Source of the DNA: an uncultured Verrucomicrobiae bacterium
GTDB taxonomy: Bacteria; Verrucomicrobiota; Verrucomicrobiia; Limisphaerales; AAA164-E04
DNA: 64,000 bases
NCBI GenBank assembly: GCA_951813855.1
Contig: OX638380.1
Span: forward strand, 4,432,518-4,496,517
Direction of reading: 5' to 3'
In this document: piece after piece, positions 48,629 to 58,616 of the stretch
Layout of the letters: the number at the start of each line of letters is the position of its first letter
Numbering within the stretch: position 1 is the first letter of the stretch
Translations under genes and position numbers: made by a program
The notes under the pieces: model-generated
Database searches by the model: none
Told to the model about the DNA's origin: nothing
What the model saw: only the letters and a program-made list of their open reading frames with translations

Positions 48629-49525
48629 TCAAATGGTGGCGCTTTCCCAAGTGGCGAGAAAAACTGCGATCATCATGATTCCTGCGCCGATCAAGCGAAA
48701 CATGAGTGTGTTTCGCCCGCGTTCGTTTTCTCGAAATAGAAACCGATGCCCCAGCCACCAGACCAAAACGACTGACCAGAGGCCCCGTGCGCTGTAGACG
48801 ATATTGACCCCGGTCGCGTTGTCGAAACTGACGACGGAAATGGCGACCAGGATTCCTTGGAGCGCCAGGATACCGCCTCCGATCGTCAGCGCTTTCATGC
48901 CGGTCCGATCTGCTAGGCGCAGCGGGCGATCGGCCAGGGGAAGGAGAGTCGAGGACGCCAACGCGACGATCAAAAAAACAAGCCCGATGAATTGCCACGG
49001 GCCATAAGCCGGAGCCCAGGATTCAACCGCCGAATCGCATATGCCGAAGCAAGCCGCCGACAGGATCGCCGGACCGATGGCCGAGGATTGCCGTTTCAGT
49101 TTTCCGATATCGCTCCGTTTGAGAATATAGATGCCGACGGCGGTCAAGACGGCGGCGGCCCACATGCCCGGAGCGATCGCTTTTCCGAATAATCCGGTCG
49201 CCCCGAGGGCGACGAAAAACGATTTGGTGCCCATAGCCGGAACGACAATGGACATGTCGCCTCGGCGCAGGGCCATGAAGTTGAACCAATGCCCGCCGAA
49301 AAACAGCAAGGCGCAGAAAAGCGGCTGCAAGTAGGTTGCCCAGTCGTGCGCTTTTGCGTCGACGAGGATCAGGGGAACGAATACCAAAGCCATGATCCAA
49401 TTGGTGACGACGAAGGCGTGGATCAAATTGACGCCGTGCTGAAAAGCCTCCTTGAAGTAAAGGCTTCCGAACGCGTACATCAGGGACGCCAGTAGCGGAA
49501 GGACCAGGTAATAAGGGACGGTCAT
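48629..49525 (-). CDS. EamA-family (drug/metabolite superfamily) transporter
   Basis: The 298-residue protein has about ten hydrophobic segments in two related halves, starting MTVPYYLVLPLLASLMYAFG with a second half from about residue 150 (IGPAILSAACFGICDSAV). The second half ends in LIGAGIMMIAVFLATW. This fits the 10-TMS EamA/DMT transporters of the inner membrane. The substrate cannot be told from sequence. It marks the return of host-like high-GC DNA after the transposon region. Confidence 0.8.
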   Translation of the reverse strand: MTVPYYLVLPLLASLMYAFGSLYFKEAFQHGVNLIHAFVVTNWIMALVFVPLILVDAKAHDWATYLQPLFCALLFFGGHWFNFMALRRGDMSIVVPAMGTKSFFVALGATGLFGKAIAPGMWAAAVLTAVGIYILKRSDIGKLKRQSSAIGPAILSAACFGICDSAVESWAPAYGPWQFIGLVFLIVALASSTLLPLADRPLRLADRTGMKALTIGGGILALQGILVAISVVSFDNATGVNIVYSARGLWSVVLVWWLGHRFLFRENERGRNTLMFRLIGAGIMMIAVFLATWESATI

Positions 49526-49914
49526 GAACCGGAAACCAGCGGGCGAAAGACGTTCGAACTCAAACGGAGGTCCGGAAGCGCGATGCCGCTCGTTTCCCGG
49601 TCAACGGTGTCGTCGGTTTCGATGGGTATCGGTTCCGAGACGGTCGGTCGGGACCGCGAATCACGGTCGCTCGAGCGGGTTTCGGCTCGGGGATTTCGAA
49701 GTTGAAGCATGAAGCGGTAGAGTAGGGCATCACGAGCGAAACGCGATTTCGTAGCGGAGGCCGGGATCGATAGCTACCCGGCAAGGTTGCGGTGATTTCA
49801 CGACGATCGGTCAGCGGGCAACATTCGCAAACCGTAGTTCGAAGGTCGGAGCCATTCTCCGAGAACTCTGCCTCCGGCGCAATCGAACAGAACGAGTTGA
49901 GTTTCGGACCGAAC
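49526..49914. other. Gap between the EamA gene and recN
   Basis: The 389 bases contain no supported gene. Both neighbours are read on the minus strand, so this holds the 3' end of the recN transcript and the promoter of the EamA gene. I see no clear hairpin or promoter boxes. Confidence 0.4.
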
Positions 49915-51627
49915 TCATTTATTCGGCGGGAGTTCGGCGGATTGTCTGGGGGATTGAGCGGCGATCAAAGCAGTCGCCAGTTTTTGGGCGGCAGCGGTCT
50001 TGCCGCCTAACATCCGGGTTAATTCGTCGATGCGTTCCTCCCCATCGAGGAGAGTCACCCGGGTGACGGTGCGTTTTTTTTCGAGCCCTTTGGTCACTCG
50101 GTAATGTTGATCGGCTGCCGCGGCGACGGGAGCCAGATGCGTAATGCACAAGACTTGCCGGTCGGAGCCGAGATCGCGCATTTTCCGGCTCACCGCCTGA
50201 GCGGTTTCGCCGCCGATATTGGCGTCGATTTCGTCGAAGATCAGTAGGGGAATGTCGTCTTGAGCGCTGAGTACGGTTTTGAGCACCAGCATGACGCGGG
50301 CGATTTCTCCCGAAGAAGCGATTTTCTTGAGCGGCAACAGCGGTTCTCCCGGGTTCGGGCCGAACAGAAATTCGATCTGTTCGAAACCCTGCGGCGAGTA
50401 GGTCTGCGGATCGGAACGGTCCAGCGGCACGCTTCGAATTTCGAATTGTCCGTCGGGAAAACCTAGCTCCGTTAATTGGGCTCGGGTCGCCCGGGCCAGT
50501 TCCCGGCCGCAGCGGGTACGTTTGGCCGAAAGTTTGGCTGCGATTTTTTTCGTTTCCTCATGCAGCCGTTCGCTTTCCTGATCAAGCCGTTGCCGCTCTT
50601 CGTCGCCGGATTTCAGCAGCCGCAACTTACGTTCGGCCCGGTGGCCGAATTCGATGATGTCGGCGACGGTAGCACCGTATTTTCGTTTCAGCGATTGCAA
50701 CCCGTCGAGCTGAGCTTCCAGTTCCCGTAAGCGTTCCGGGTTGCTCTCGATTCGATCCAAATAACGGGCGATCTGCGATTGCAGTTCGTCTAATTCCTCG
50801 ACGATTCTCAGGTGAATCTGAGTGAGCGGTTTGCTTTGACGATCCAGTTCGCCGAGTTGTTGCAACTGATGCCCGATCCGGCCGATCCGATCCCGAATCG
50901 GAGTTTCTCCCTCGTCGAGTTCGAAGAGCGTTTCCGACGCTAATCGCTGAATCGTTTCGGCGTTGCTGGCGCGGCGATGTTCGTTTTCCAGTTGGTCTTC
51001 GTCGAGCGAGTCCAATTGCGCGGCCGCGATCTCTTGGGTTTGGTGCTGCAGCAAGTCGAGTTGTTGCGAGCGACTCCTTTCGTCCATCTCCAGTTCGTTT
51101 CGTTGACGCCGCAATTGTTTCCACCCGTGCAACAACTTGGCGTAGGTCGCCCGCCAGGGCTGGACGCCGGCGTATGCGTCCAGCAACTCGAGCTGTTTCC
51201 GGTTGTCGAAGAGGGACTGGGCGTCATGGGAGCCGTGAATGTCGACAAGCCGTGGTCCCAATTCGGCGAGCAACCCCAGCGTGGCCGGACCGTGATTGAC
51301 GAATTGCCGGTTGGCTCCGGACACGCTGACCGTTCGCCGGACGAACAGTTGTCCTTGTTCGCAAGAGTCTAGTCCGTGGTCGTTCAAAAACGCGTCGACG
51401 TCGAATTTCAGATTGCCGATATCGAAAATGGCTTCGATCGAACAGCTGTCGTTCCCTGTTCGAATCAGTTTGCGGTCGGCTCGTTGCCCCAACAGCAAGT
51501 TGAGGGCTCCCACGATCATCGATTTTCCCGCCCCGGTCTCGCCGCTCAATGCCGTGAACCCTCGCCGGAATTCCAGCGTAACGTCTTCGGCCAAGCCAAG
51601 ATTTTTAATGCGTAATACCAGAAGCAT
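49915..51627 (-). CDS. recN: DNA repair protein RecN
   Basis: RecN (570 residues) is an SMC-like ATPase that tethers broken DNA ends during double-strand break repair. Walker A GETGAGKS is at residues 29-36, the ABC signature is SSGEIARVML and Walker B is LLIFDEID, separated by a long coiled-coil region rich in Glu, Arg and Gln. Length and start MLLVLRIKNLGL are normal. No SOS-like operator was evident upstream. It is divergent from the MBL-luxE-luxC-queD operon. Confidence 0.95.
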   Translation of the reverse strand: MLLVLRIKNLGLAEDVTLEFRRGFTALSGETGAGKSMIVGALNLLLGQRADRKLIRTGNDSCSIEAIFDIGNLKFDVDAFLNDHGLDSCEQGQLFVRRTVSVSGANRQFVNHGPATLGLLAELGPRLVDIHGSHDAQSLFDNRKQLELLDAYAGVQPWRATYAKLLHGWKQLRRQRNELEMDERSRSQQLDLLQHQTQEIAAAQLDSLDEDQLENEHRRASNAETIQRLASETLFELDEGETPIRDRIGRIGHQLQQLGELDRQSKPLTQIHLRIVEELDELQSQIARYLDRIESNPERLRELEAQLDGLQSLKRKYGATVADIIEFGHRAERKLRLLKSGDEERQRLDQESERLHEETKKIAAKLSAKRTRCGRELARATRAQLTELGFPDGQFEIRSVPLDRSDPQTYSPQGFEQIEFLFGPNPGEPLLPLKKIASSGEIARVMLVLKTVLSAQDDIPLLIFDEIDANIGGETAQAVSRKMRDLGSDRQVLCITHLAPVAAAADQHYRVTKGLEKKRTVTRVTLLDGEERIDELTRMLGGKTAAAQKLATALIAAQSPRQSAELPPNK

Positions 51628-51739
51628 GCGGAAAAAAGTAGAGACTGCCGGGAGCTCCGTGCTAATTTCGTCGGCGAGTTTAACGGGCTAACGGGGACGA
51701 TCAAACTGTTTCCACCGGATCCGGTCCTTTGCCTATCTT

Positions 51740-52546
51740 ATGGCTTTCAGCTTCATTTTCTTAGGGAGCGGCACTTCTCAAGGCGTCCCCTTGATCGGAG
51801 CGGATTATCCGCCGGAATTTTTGGCTAATCCGAAAAACCATCGGATGAGACCCTCGATACTCGTGCAAACCGACGCCGTCAGTCTGGTGGTGGATACGGC
51901 TCCAGAATTCCGGTTGCAAATGCTGCGGGAAGGAGTGCGGCGCCTGGACGCCGTATTGATCACTCACGGGCATGCCGACCATATCATGGGCATGGACGAT
52001 TGCCGGCGTTTCTGCAGTTTGCAAAATTGCCGGATGCCCGTTTACGCCAACGCTTCCACGATGGAGGCGATTAGCCGGGTATTCGCCTACGCCTTTCGAG
52101 CTCGAGAGATTGACAAGGGATATTTCTATCCCGAGCCGAGAGTGGTCGAGGGGCCGTTTTCCGTCGGCGATCTCGAGATTACTCCCATACCGCTGCCTCA
52201 TGGGCGTCTGACTTCGTTGGGATATCTGTTTCGCCACCAAGGCAATCCGAAATTGGCATATTTGACCGATTGCCATGAAGTGCCGGAAACGGCGATTTCG
52301 TTGTTGTCGGGGGTCGAAGCCGTGGCGCTCGACGCCTTGCGCAAGGAGCCTCATCCGACGCATATGTCGTTGGACGAAGCCTTGTTCGCGGCGCGTCGTA
52401 TCGGTGCCGGTCAAACTTGGCTGACGCACTTGACCGACTCCTACGATCACGATCGGGACCAAGCCGACCTCCCTGATTCGGTTGGGTTGGCCTACGACGG
52501 ATTAAGGATCGATTTGCCGGCGACCTGCGGCCATGAACGAACTTAG
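51740..52546 (+). CDS. MBL-fold metal-dependent hydrolase, PhnP/RNase Z-like
   Basis: The 268-residue protein has the metallo-beta-lactamase metal motif THGHADH, an opening FIFLGSGTSQGVP as in PhnP-type phosphodiesterases, and later ligands in IPLPHGR, LTDCHE and WLTHLTD. A cyclic or nucleotidyl phosphodiester is the likely kind of substrate, but the specific one is unknown. It opens a four-gene unit: the LuxE-like gene starts 14 bases before its stop. Confidence 0.85.
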   Translation: MAFSFIFLGSGTSQGVPLIGADYPPEFLANPKNHRMRPSILVQTDAVSLVVDTAPEFRLQMLREGVRRLDAVLITHGHADHIMGMDDCRRFCSLQNCRMPVYANASTMEAISRVFAYAFRAREIDKGYFYPEPRVVEGPFSVGDLEITPIPLPHGRLTSLGYLFRHQGNPKLAYLTDCHEVPETAISLLSGVEAVALDALRKEPHPTHMSLDEALFAARRIGAGQTWLTHLTDSYDHDRDQADLPDSVGLAYDGLRIDLPATCGHERT

Positions 52547-53624
52547 CGCCCTCTCAACTCTTTCGGACGAATTGATTCGTTTGTTCGATCGGGAAGCGCA
52601 AGCGCAATTCGACGGCTCGGCTATCGGCGAGGACGCGTTCGCCGGTCTCGCCCGGCGGTTGTTTCGGCTGCAGACCTCCCTGAATCCCCGTTATCGCCCG
52701 GTAGTCGAATCAACCGGGTTGGCTTCGGTCGATGATTGGCGCCGGTTTCCCTGCGTTCCGACAGCGGCGTTCCGGGATTCGGATTGGTCCTGTATTCCTC
52801 GGCAAGAACGGACCGGCGCATTCGTATCCAGCGGCACGACGCGAGGGCTGCGGAGTCGGCATTGTCATTCCCGCCGGTCTTTGGCTCTTTATCGCGGCAG
52901 TTTGTATCGTTGGTTTTTTCACCATTTCCGCAGTCCTCGCAACGCTCAATTGATGGTGTTGACTCCTTCGCCGAAGGACGCGCCGGATTCTTCGTTGGCG
53001 TACATGTTCGGAGCCGTATCTCAAGCTTTCGAGGAGGCGGATTTTTACGGACGGATTTCGACTGATCGGGCTTGGGAACTGGATCGCCAGAGGCTCGTGA
53101 CCGACTGGAACGAGGCCCGCCGCCGGGACCGGCCGGTAGCTTTGCTCGGAACGGCCTTCAGTTTCGTGTGGTTGCTCGAGTTGCGGGAACTGCCGCCGTT
53201 GCCGGCGGAAAGCCTGTTGTTGGAGACCGGAGGGTACAAGGGGCTGGTACAGGAATGGCGGCGCAGCGATCTTTACGACGCCTTGATTTCGCGTTTCGGA
53301 CTGGAGCGCAATCGCCTCCTTTCCGAATACGGCATGTGTGAGTTATCGTCCCAAGCGTATGACTGCCGGGCAGGGGATTCAGCGGAGCCGCGCTCGTTTC
53401 GGTTTCCTCCCTGGGCGCGTTGTCAGGTAATATCTCCCGAAACCGAACAGGAAGTCGAGATGGGAGCCACCGGTTTGATTCGCGTTTTCGATCTGGCTAA
53501 CGCCTGGTCGGTGATGGCCGTGCAGACCGGGGATTTGGGCCGGCGGCTCGCCGGAGGAGTGCAATTGCTGGGGCGCGCATCCGAGACGGAATTACGGGGG
53601 TGCTCTTTGAGGTTCGAAGCGTGA
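52533..53624 (+). CDS. LuxE-like acyl-protein synthetase
   Basis: The 363-residue protein resembles LuxE, an adenylate-forming ligase that activates fatty acids and loads them on a reductase cysteine. Visible motifs are the P-loop-like FVSSGTTRG, ETGGYKG, and EYGMCELSSQ in the AMP-binding core. The following gene is a LuxC-like reductase, the natural partner, and the two overlap by 4 bases (GTGA). No luxA, luxB or luxD lies nearby, so light production is not implied; a fatty aldehyde made for another lipid or product is more likely. Confidence 0.85.
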   Translation: MNELSALSTLSDELIRLFDREAQAQFDGSAIGEDAFAGLARRLFRLQTSLNPRYRPVVESTGLASVDDWRRFPCVPTAAFRDSDWSCIPRQERTGAFVSSGTTRGLRSRHCHSRRSLALYRGSLYRWFFHHFRSPRNAQLMVLTPSPKDAPDSSLAYMFGAVSQAFEEADFYGRISTDRAWELDRQRLVTDWNEARRRDRPVALLGTAFSFVWLLELRELPPLPAESLLLETGGYKGLVQEWRRSDLYDALISRFGLERNRLLSEYGMCELSSQAYDCRAGDSAEPRSFRFPPWARCQVISPETEQEVEMGATGLIRVFDLANAWSVMAVQTGDLGRRLAGGVQLLGRASETELRGCSLRFEA

Positions 53625-55006
53625 ATCCAGAGGAAACCATGGAGCGGGAGTTGCCGGATTTTTTCCTGACGGACCTGCCTCGGGAAGCGGCTTTGACTCC
53701 CGCGATAATCGCTGACGCTTGCGAGACCTTACGCCGGAACCGGCTCCGGTACCTGAGGGATCGTTCGACGGAATCGTTGGTGGCGACTTTCGGGGGCCTC
53801 GCCGAAAAATGGTTGGACGACCGTTATCCTCTTCGCCAGCTGGCATTGGCGCAGGGAGAGTCTCGGACGCAGTACCCGGCTGCCGTGATTCGGCGAGGGC
53901 TCGACGAACTCTTCTCGTCTCTCACCAAGGACGGTCTCGAGCGATTGATTCTGCAGGATCTAGGTCACTTGCGGCGGCTTGACGATCCGGTTTCGGACGA
54001 GCTCGAAAGGCGGGCGGAGCGCAAAAGTTTCGCCTTGGGTCCGGAATTGATCGCTCACGTGCCCGGAGGCGCGATTCCCAATCCGACGGTGACCGGCTTG
54101 ATCCTGGGGTTTTTGGTCCGGTCGGCCCAGTTCGTCAAATGCGCCGAAGGAGCTTCTTTCCTGATCCGGTTGTTCGCCCATTCCGTTTACGAAACCGATC
54201 CCAAATTGGGCGCTTGCCTGGAACTCGCCGATTGGCGGGGCGGCGACCGGGACTTGGAAACGCCGTTATGGCAAGCGGCCGATTGCGTGGTGGCCATGGG
54301 CAGTGACGAAACCATGCGGGAACTGGAAAAACAGCTGCCCTGCCAGACCCGGTTTTTGCCGTACGGGCACCGCGTCAGTTTCGTTTATCTTACTAAGGCC
54401 GGATTAGTAGAAACCTCGCCGCGAAACCTGGTCGCCGGAATCGTCGACGACGTGGTGCGTTGGAATCAAAGCGGATGTTTATCGCCGCAAGTGATTTACG
54501 TGGAAAACGGGACGACTCCCAATCCCGAACAATTGACCAAGTGGCTGGCCGACGAATTGGCGTCGCGCGAAGCATCGGAACCTCGAGGCAAGATCTCCGA
54601 CCGGGCTGCGGGGAGGATCGCCAACAGCCGGCGCCTGTATGAAATCCGTGCGGCGAGTTCCACCGATACGGTGGTTTACGCCAGCCGAGGCTCGACCGCC
54701 TGGACCGTCGTATTAGATCACGAACCGAGGTTTCAGGGCAGTTGCGTGAATCGTTTTCTTCACGTGAAAGCGGTCGAGAATCTGGACGAAGTTCTCGGCG
54801 GAGCCGAAGAGGTCCGGGGCCAGGTGTCGTGTGTCGGATTGGTAGCGGCGGCGACCGAGGCTCCGGCGCTTGTGCGGCGGCTGGCGCGTTGGGGGGTGAC
54901 ACGGGTTTGTCCGGTAGGCCGGATGCAAACGCCTCCGATCGTTTGGCGTCACGACGGCCGTCCCAGTTTGGGCGATTTGGTGACATGGGCGGATTGGGAA
55001 CTATGA
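53621..55006 (+). CDS. LuxC-like acyl-CoA/acyl-protein reductase
   Basis: The 461-residue protein is of the LuxC family, which reduces activated fatty acids to aldehydes with NADPH. The catalytic cysteine is in RWNQSGCLSPQVIYVE. An opening HVPGGAIPNPTVTGLILG is typical. I choose GTG 53621, which overlaps the luxE-like stop as GTGA and has TGAGG 8 bases upstream; GTG 53600 and ATG 53639 (with its own GAGGA) are alternatives. Its stop overlaps the queD-like start (ATGA). Confidence 0.85.
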   Translation: MNPEETMERELPDFFLTDLPREAALTPAIIADACETLRRNRLRYLRDRSTESLVATFGGLAEKWLDDRYPLRQLALAQGESRTQYPAAVIRRGLDELFSSLTKDGLERLILQDLGHLRRLDDPVSDELERRAERKSFALGPELIAHVPGGAIPNPTVTGLILGFLVRSAQFVKCAEGASFLIRLFAHSVYETDPKLGACLELADWRGGDRDLETPLWQAADCVVAMGSDETMRELEKQLPCQTRFLPYGHRVSFVYLTKAGLVETSPRNLVAGIVDDVVRWNQSGCLSPQVIYVENGTTPNPEQLTKWLADELASREASEPRGKISDRAAGRIANSRRLYEIRAASSTDTVVYASRGSTAWTVVLDHEPRFQGSCVNRFLHVKAVENLDEVLGGAEEVRGQVSCVGLVAAATEAPALVRRLARWGVTRVCPVGRMQTPPIVWRHDGRPSLGDLVTWADWEL

Positions 55007-55365
55007 GAGTCGAACTGCGGAAAAGTTTTCAGTTTGAAGCGGCGCACCGGCTGCCGTTATTACCCGAGAACCACAAGTGCTATCGGCTGCACGGCCACAG
55101 TTTTAAAGTGCACATTCTCATCGCCGGCGAATGCGATCCGGTCAAAGAATGGCTAATGGATTACGCCGAACTTACTCGGTTGTTTCAGCCGATCTGGGAA
55201 CAGCTCGACCACCGGTATCTGAACGAAGTCCCCGGCTTGGAAAATCCGACGAGCGAAGTGTTGGCCAAATGGATCTGGGATCGGTTGAAACCCAGTCTGT
55301 CGTTATTGCAATGGGTTGAAGTGGCCGAAACCTGCAACGCCGCTTGCATCTACCGGGGCGGTTGA
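55003..55365 (+). CDS. queD: 6-pyruvoyl-tetrahydropterin synthase/QueD family protein
   Basis: The 120-residue protein has the zinc histidines H15, H30 and H32 (AAHRL, LHGHSF), catalytic C26 in KCYRLHGH, D69-H70 in LDHRYLN and E109 in VAET. Family members make carboxytetrahydropterin for queuosine (QueD) or related pterins. ATG 55003 overlaps the LuxC-like stop by four bases. No other queuosine gene is nearby, so the pathway is inferred from the family only; its coupling with luxC-like genes is unexplained. Confidence 0.88.
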   Translation: MRVELRKSFQFEAAHRLPLLPENHKCYRLHGHSFKVHILIAGECDPVKEWLMDYAELTRLFQPIWEQLDHRYLNEVPGLENPTSEVLAKWIWDRLKPSLSLLQWVEVAETCNAACIYRGG

Positions 55366-55369
55366 AGCG

Positions 55370-56497
55370 TCAGCCGCCGGTTTGTTGAGCCGGCGGGCGC
55401 GAACTTCCGGCGGCCAGAGATTCCAGCCAATCGCAAGCGGCAGGCAAGACCCGGTCCCAGTGAAAGGAAGCTCCCCGGTCCCGGGCGGCGCGGCGGCAAG
55501 TTCGGTACAGAGCGGCGTCCCCGGCCAGCCGTTCGATTCCGTTGGCCAGCGCTTCGGGAGATTCGTGAGCGACCACCAAGCCCGTCCGTTCGTGCAGCGT
55601 CGAATCCGTCAAACCCGGCACCGGATACACCACGGCCGGTACGCCTCGGCAATTGGCTTCGATGACATTAAGACCCCAGCCTTCCCGGATCGAGGTGTGC
55701 AGCAACAAGTGGGATTCGTCGAACAACGCGAGCTTGCTCGCTTCGGAAAGCTGTCCGGCGAAGGTGATCGAGTCGTCCAGTTGGAGTCGCGCGGTCAGGG
55801 AACGCAGCTCGTGTTCCGTTTCGCCGGTTCCGGCGACGGTCAACCGGACGGCGTGTCCCCTCAGGCGCAACAACCGGACGGCTTCGACAGCATGGTCGAT
55901 TCGTTTATTGGGAGCCAACCGGGAAACCACGGCCAGCCGCCAAGGCGGGCGAATCGTTTTTTCCGGCAGGGGCTCGACGGCGGCCGTGGCTACGCCATAG
56001 GGAATCAGCGTAATATCCGAAATCCCCAAGTCGCGCAGGGCCCGTTCGGTGGCCGGGCAAGCCGTCCAGAACGGCACCTTGCGATACCAGCGCAGGATAC
56101 GCGCTTCCATCCGGCGTCCCGCCCAAGACCAAGGCCACGAATAGAAGCTGTTCCAAATCGGACCTAGCACTTCGTGGATGTAGGCGACCGACTTGCCGCG
56201 GTGCCACCACGGGGCGAACCAAGGGAGTCCGTGATGTTGGTCGATCACCAAATCGAAGGGTCGTTGGCGCTTTGCCCAGCGTCGAGCATTGAAGACGGAA
56301 GTGCCGATGCCGCCGCCTCTGACGACGCGGACCCCGTCGTGCCAAGTTTCCGGTTCGCAATTTTCGAAAGCGTTGGCGAACCAGACGACTTCGTGGTTCC
56401 GCCGCGCCAGCGCGGACAGGTACCCCAGAGTGACCCGTTCGGCTCCGCCGGCCAGCGGATTGTCCGGGTCTCGCCAGTTGAGCATCAAAAACTTCAT
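55370..56497 (-). CDS. Glycosyltransferase, GT4-like
   Basis: The 375-residue protein has a two-domain GT-B layout. The N-terminal GGAERVTLGYLSAL binds the acceptor side, and the C-terminal domain has VSRLAPNKRIDHAVEA, VAGTGETEHEL and the donor-binding SIREGWGLNVIEANCRGVP with the E-x7-E pattern of GT4 retaining enzymes. The acceptor is unknown; cell-envelope glycans are likely. Its stop lies 4 bases from the stop of the convergent queD-like gene. A short 136-base gap separates it from the divergent shc gene. Confidence 0.85.
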   Translation of the reverse strand: MKFLMLNWRDPDNPLAGGAERVTLGYLSALARRNHEVVWFANAFENCEPETWHDGVRVVRGGGIGTSVFNARRWAKRQRPFDLVIDQHHGLPWFAPWWHRGKSVAYIHEVLGPIWNSFYSWPWSWAGRRMEARILRWYRKVPFWTACPATERALRDLGISDITLIPYGVATAAVEPLPEKTIRPPWRLAVVSRLAPNKRIDHAVEAVRLLRLRGHAVRLTVAGTGETEHELRSLTARLQLDDSITFAGQLSEASKLALFDESHLLLHTSIREGWGLNVIEANCRGVPAVVYPVPGLTDSTLHERTGLVVAHESPEALANGIERLAGDAALYRTCRRAARDRGASFHWDRVLPAACDWLESLAAGSSRPPAQQTGG

Positions 56498-56633
56498 GGC
56501 CGGCGGGCCGGGGAGCCGAAGCCGCGTTTCGGGAGAATCAAGATTTGATTCATTGCCGATTCCTTGCTAACAAGCCTTTCCTGTTTAAATTATCGGTTTT
56601 TGGAGCGGGACTCCAAATCCCGCGGCCATCCAC

Positions 56634-58601
56634 ATGCATTACCGGGACACCATCACGTCGGCGCCGGAAGAAACGGAAACGATTTCTTCGAGGATTGTCG
56701 ATCAAATCAGTCGCGTCATCCGAAAATCGCAGCGGTATCTTCTGGGCGAGCAACGGCCGGAGCATTACTGGATCGGAGAGTTAGCGGTCGATTCCACCTT
56801 GGTGTCGGATATGATTTGCTATCACCATTGGGACGGCAAAGTCGACGAAACGTGGCAACGGAAGGCGATCCATCATATCCTTTCCATGCAGTTGCCCGAC
56901 GGCGGGTGGAACATCTACTACGGCGGCCCGCCGGAAGTGAACGCCACCATCAAGGCCTACCTGGCCCTGAAACTGGCCGGCGTGGCCGAGACCGATCACC
57001 GGATGCTCGTGGCCCGGGAAGTCGCCCTGAATCTGGGAGGCATTCCCCGCATGAATACCTTCTCCAAATTGTATTTGGCCTTATTTGGACTTTTTCCTTG
57101 GAAGTACGTGCCGACCATTCCTTGCGAGATCATTCTCATCGGCAAATGGTTTCACGTGAATTTCCACGAGATGAGCAATTGGACCCGTTCCATGCTCGTT
57201 CCGTTATCGATTATCAATCACTTCCGGCCTACCCGATCGTTGAAAAATCCGATTCGGCTCGACGAGTTGTATCCCGAAGGTTTTCACGAGCGCGATTTGG
57301 CCTTGCGCCCGGACCCGCAGTGGGCGACCTGGCGGAATTTTTTTATCCATTTGGATAAACTCCACAAATTCGCGGAATGGTTCGCGAAGCATCGGTTGCA
57401 TCCGTTTCGGCAACGAGCCTTGCGGCGTTCGGAAGCGTGGATGCTGGAACGGTTCGAAGGGGCGGACGGATTGGCGGCGATTTTCCCGGCTCAGCTCAAT
57501 TCGTTGATCGCGCTCAAGGCCTTAGGGTATCCGGACGATCATCCTCAGGTGGTGCGGGCGGAGCGTTCCTTGAAGCAACTCGAACACGAAACGGAAACTT
57601 CGGTGCGTCTCGAACCGTGTTTCTCTCCGGTATGGGACACGGCAATCGCTTGCATCTGCTTGCGGGAATCGGGCTTGCCCGAGAATCATCCGGCGTTGGT
57701 CAAGGCTACCGAGTGGTTGATGGCGAAGGAAATCAGGTTTCGCGGCGACTGGGCCTACAAGAATCCGACTGGGGTCGATCCTAGCGGTTGGGCGTTCGAG
57801 TTCAACAATCGGTGGAACCCGGACGTGGACGATACGGCGTTGGTGCTGCTCGCCCTGCGGTTGACGCCTACGACCGATCCCGAAAAACGAGAGCGATGTT
57901 TCCGACGGGGTTTGCAATGGCTGTTGACGTTTCAATGCCACGACGGGGGGTGGGCCGCGTTCGACAAGGATTGCACCAAGAGCATCATGGAAAAGGTCCC
58001 CTTCGCCGACCATAACGCGATGTTGGATCCCGAATGCGCCGACATCACGGCTCGGGTGTTGGAATTGTTGGGTTACGAAGGTTATTCCCTGGATCATCCT
58101 CAAATCGTCAAGGCGATCGAATATCTCAAAGGGCAGCAGGAAGCGGACGGTTCTTGGTACGGCCGTTGGGGGGTCAATTACATTTACGGCACTTGGCAAG
58201 TGTTGCGGGGACTGCGGGAGGTAGGAGAAGCCATGGACGCGCCTTATCTGCAACGGGCCCGGCGTTGGTTGGAATCGGTCCAAAATACCGACGGGGGGTG
58301 GGGGGAACGTTGCAATACCTACGAAGATCCCGTGTTCAAGGGACAAGGTCCCAGCACGCCTTCGCAGACGGCTTGGGCGGTCATGGGACTGTGCGCTTTC
58401 GCCGACCCCCAGCTTCCCGCTTTGGTTAAGGGGATCGAATATCTGATCGCTACCCAAGACTCCGACGGTTCGTGGCCGGAACGGGAAACGACGGGAACCG
58501 GCTTCCCCAGGGTGTTCTATTTGAAATACGACATCTACCGCAACACTTGGCCGTTATTGGCTTTGGCCACTTACCGCAAACTGTCGCCGTCCGGAAATTG
58601 A
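56634..58601 (+). CDS. shc: Squalene-hopene cyclase
   Basis: The 655-residue enzyme cyclises squalene to hopene/hopanol, making the membrane hopanoid skeleton. The protonating DxDD motif is DVDD at residues 397-400. Several QW repeats are visible, such as QLPDGGW, QCHDGGWAAFD, QEADGSWYGRWG, QNTDGGWG and QDSDGSWPE. Length is that of the family. ATG 56634 is the first good start. A hopanoid-associated phosphorylase gene follows after 15 bases, supporting the role. Confidence 0.95.
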   Translation: MHYRDTITSAPEETETISSRIVDQISRVIRKSQRYLLGEQRPEHYWIGELAVDSTLVSDMICYHHWDGKVDETWQRKAIHHILSMQLPDGGWNIYYGGPPEVNATIKAYLALKLAGVAETDHRMLVAREVALNLGGIPRMNTFSKLYLALFGLFPWKYVPTIPCEIILIGKWFHVNFHEMSNWTRSMLVPLSIINHFRPTRSLKNPIRLDELYPEGFHERDLALRPDPQWATWRNFFIHLDKLHKFAEWFAKHRLHPFRQRALRRSEAWMLERFEGADGLAAIFPAQLNSLIALKALGYPDDHPQVVRAERSLKQLEHETETSVRLEPCFSPVWDTAIACICLRESGLPENHPALVKATEWLMAKEIRFRGDWAYKNPTGVDPSGWAFEFNNRWNPDVDDTALVLLALRLTPTTDPEKRERCFRRGLQWLLTFQCHDGGWAAFDKDCTKSIMEKVPFADHNAMLDPECADITARVLELLGYEGYSLDHPQIVKAIEYLKGQQEADGSWYGRWGVNYIYGTWQVLRGLREVGEAMDAPYLQRARRWLESVQNTDGGWGERCNTYEDPVFKGQGPSTPSQTAWAVMGLCAFADPQLPALVKGIEYLIATQDSDGSWPERETTGTGFPRVFYLKYDIYRNTWPLLALATYRKLSPSGN

Positions 58602-58616
58602 ATCGGGTTCGTTGTC

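Noticed and set aside
52533..55006. Bioluminescence operon
   Set aside because: LuxE- and LuxC-like genes are present, but no luciferase subunits, thioesterase LuxD or regulator; the pair occurs widely without light production.
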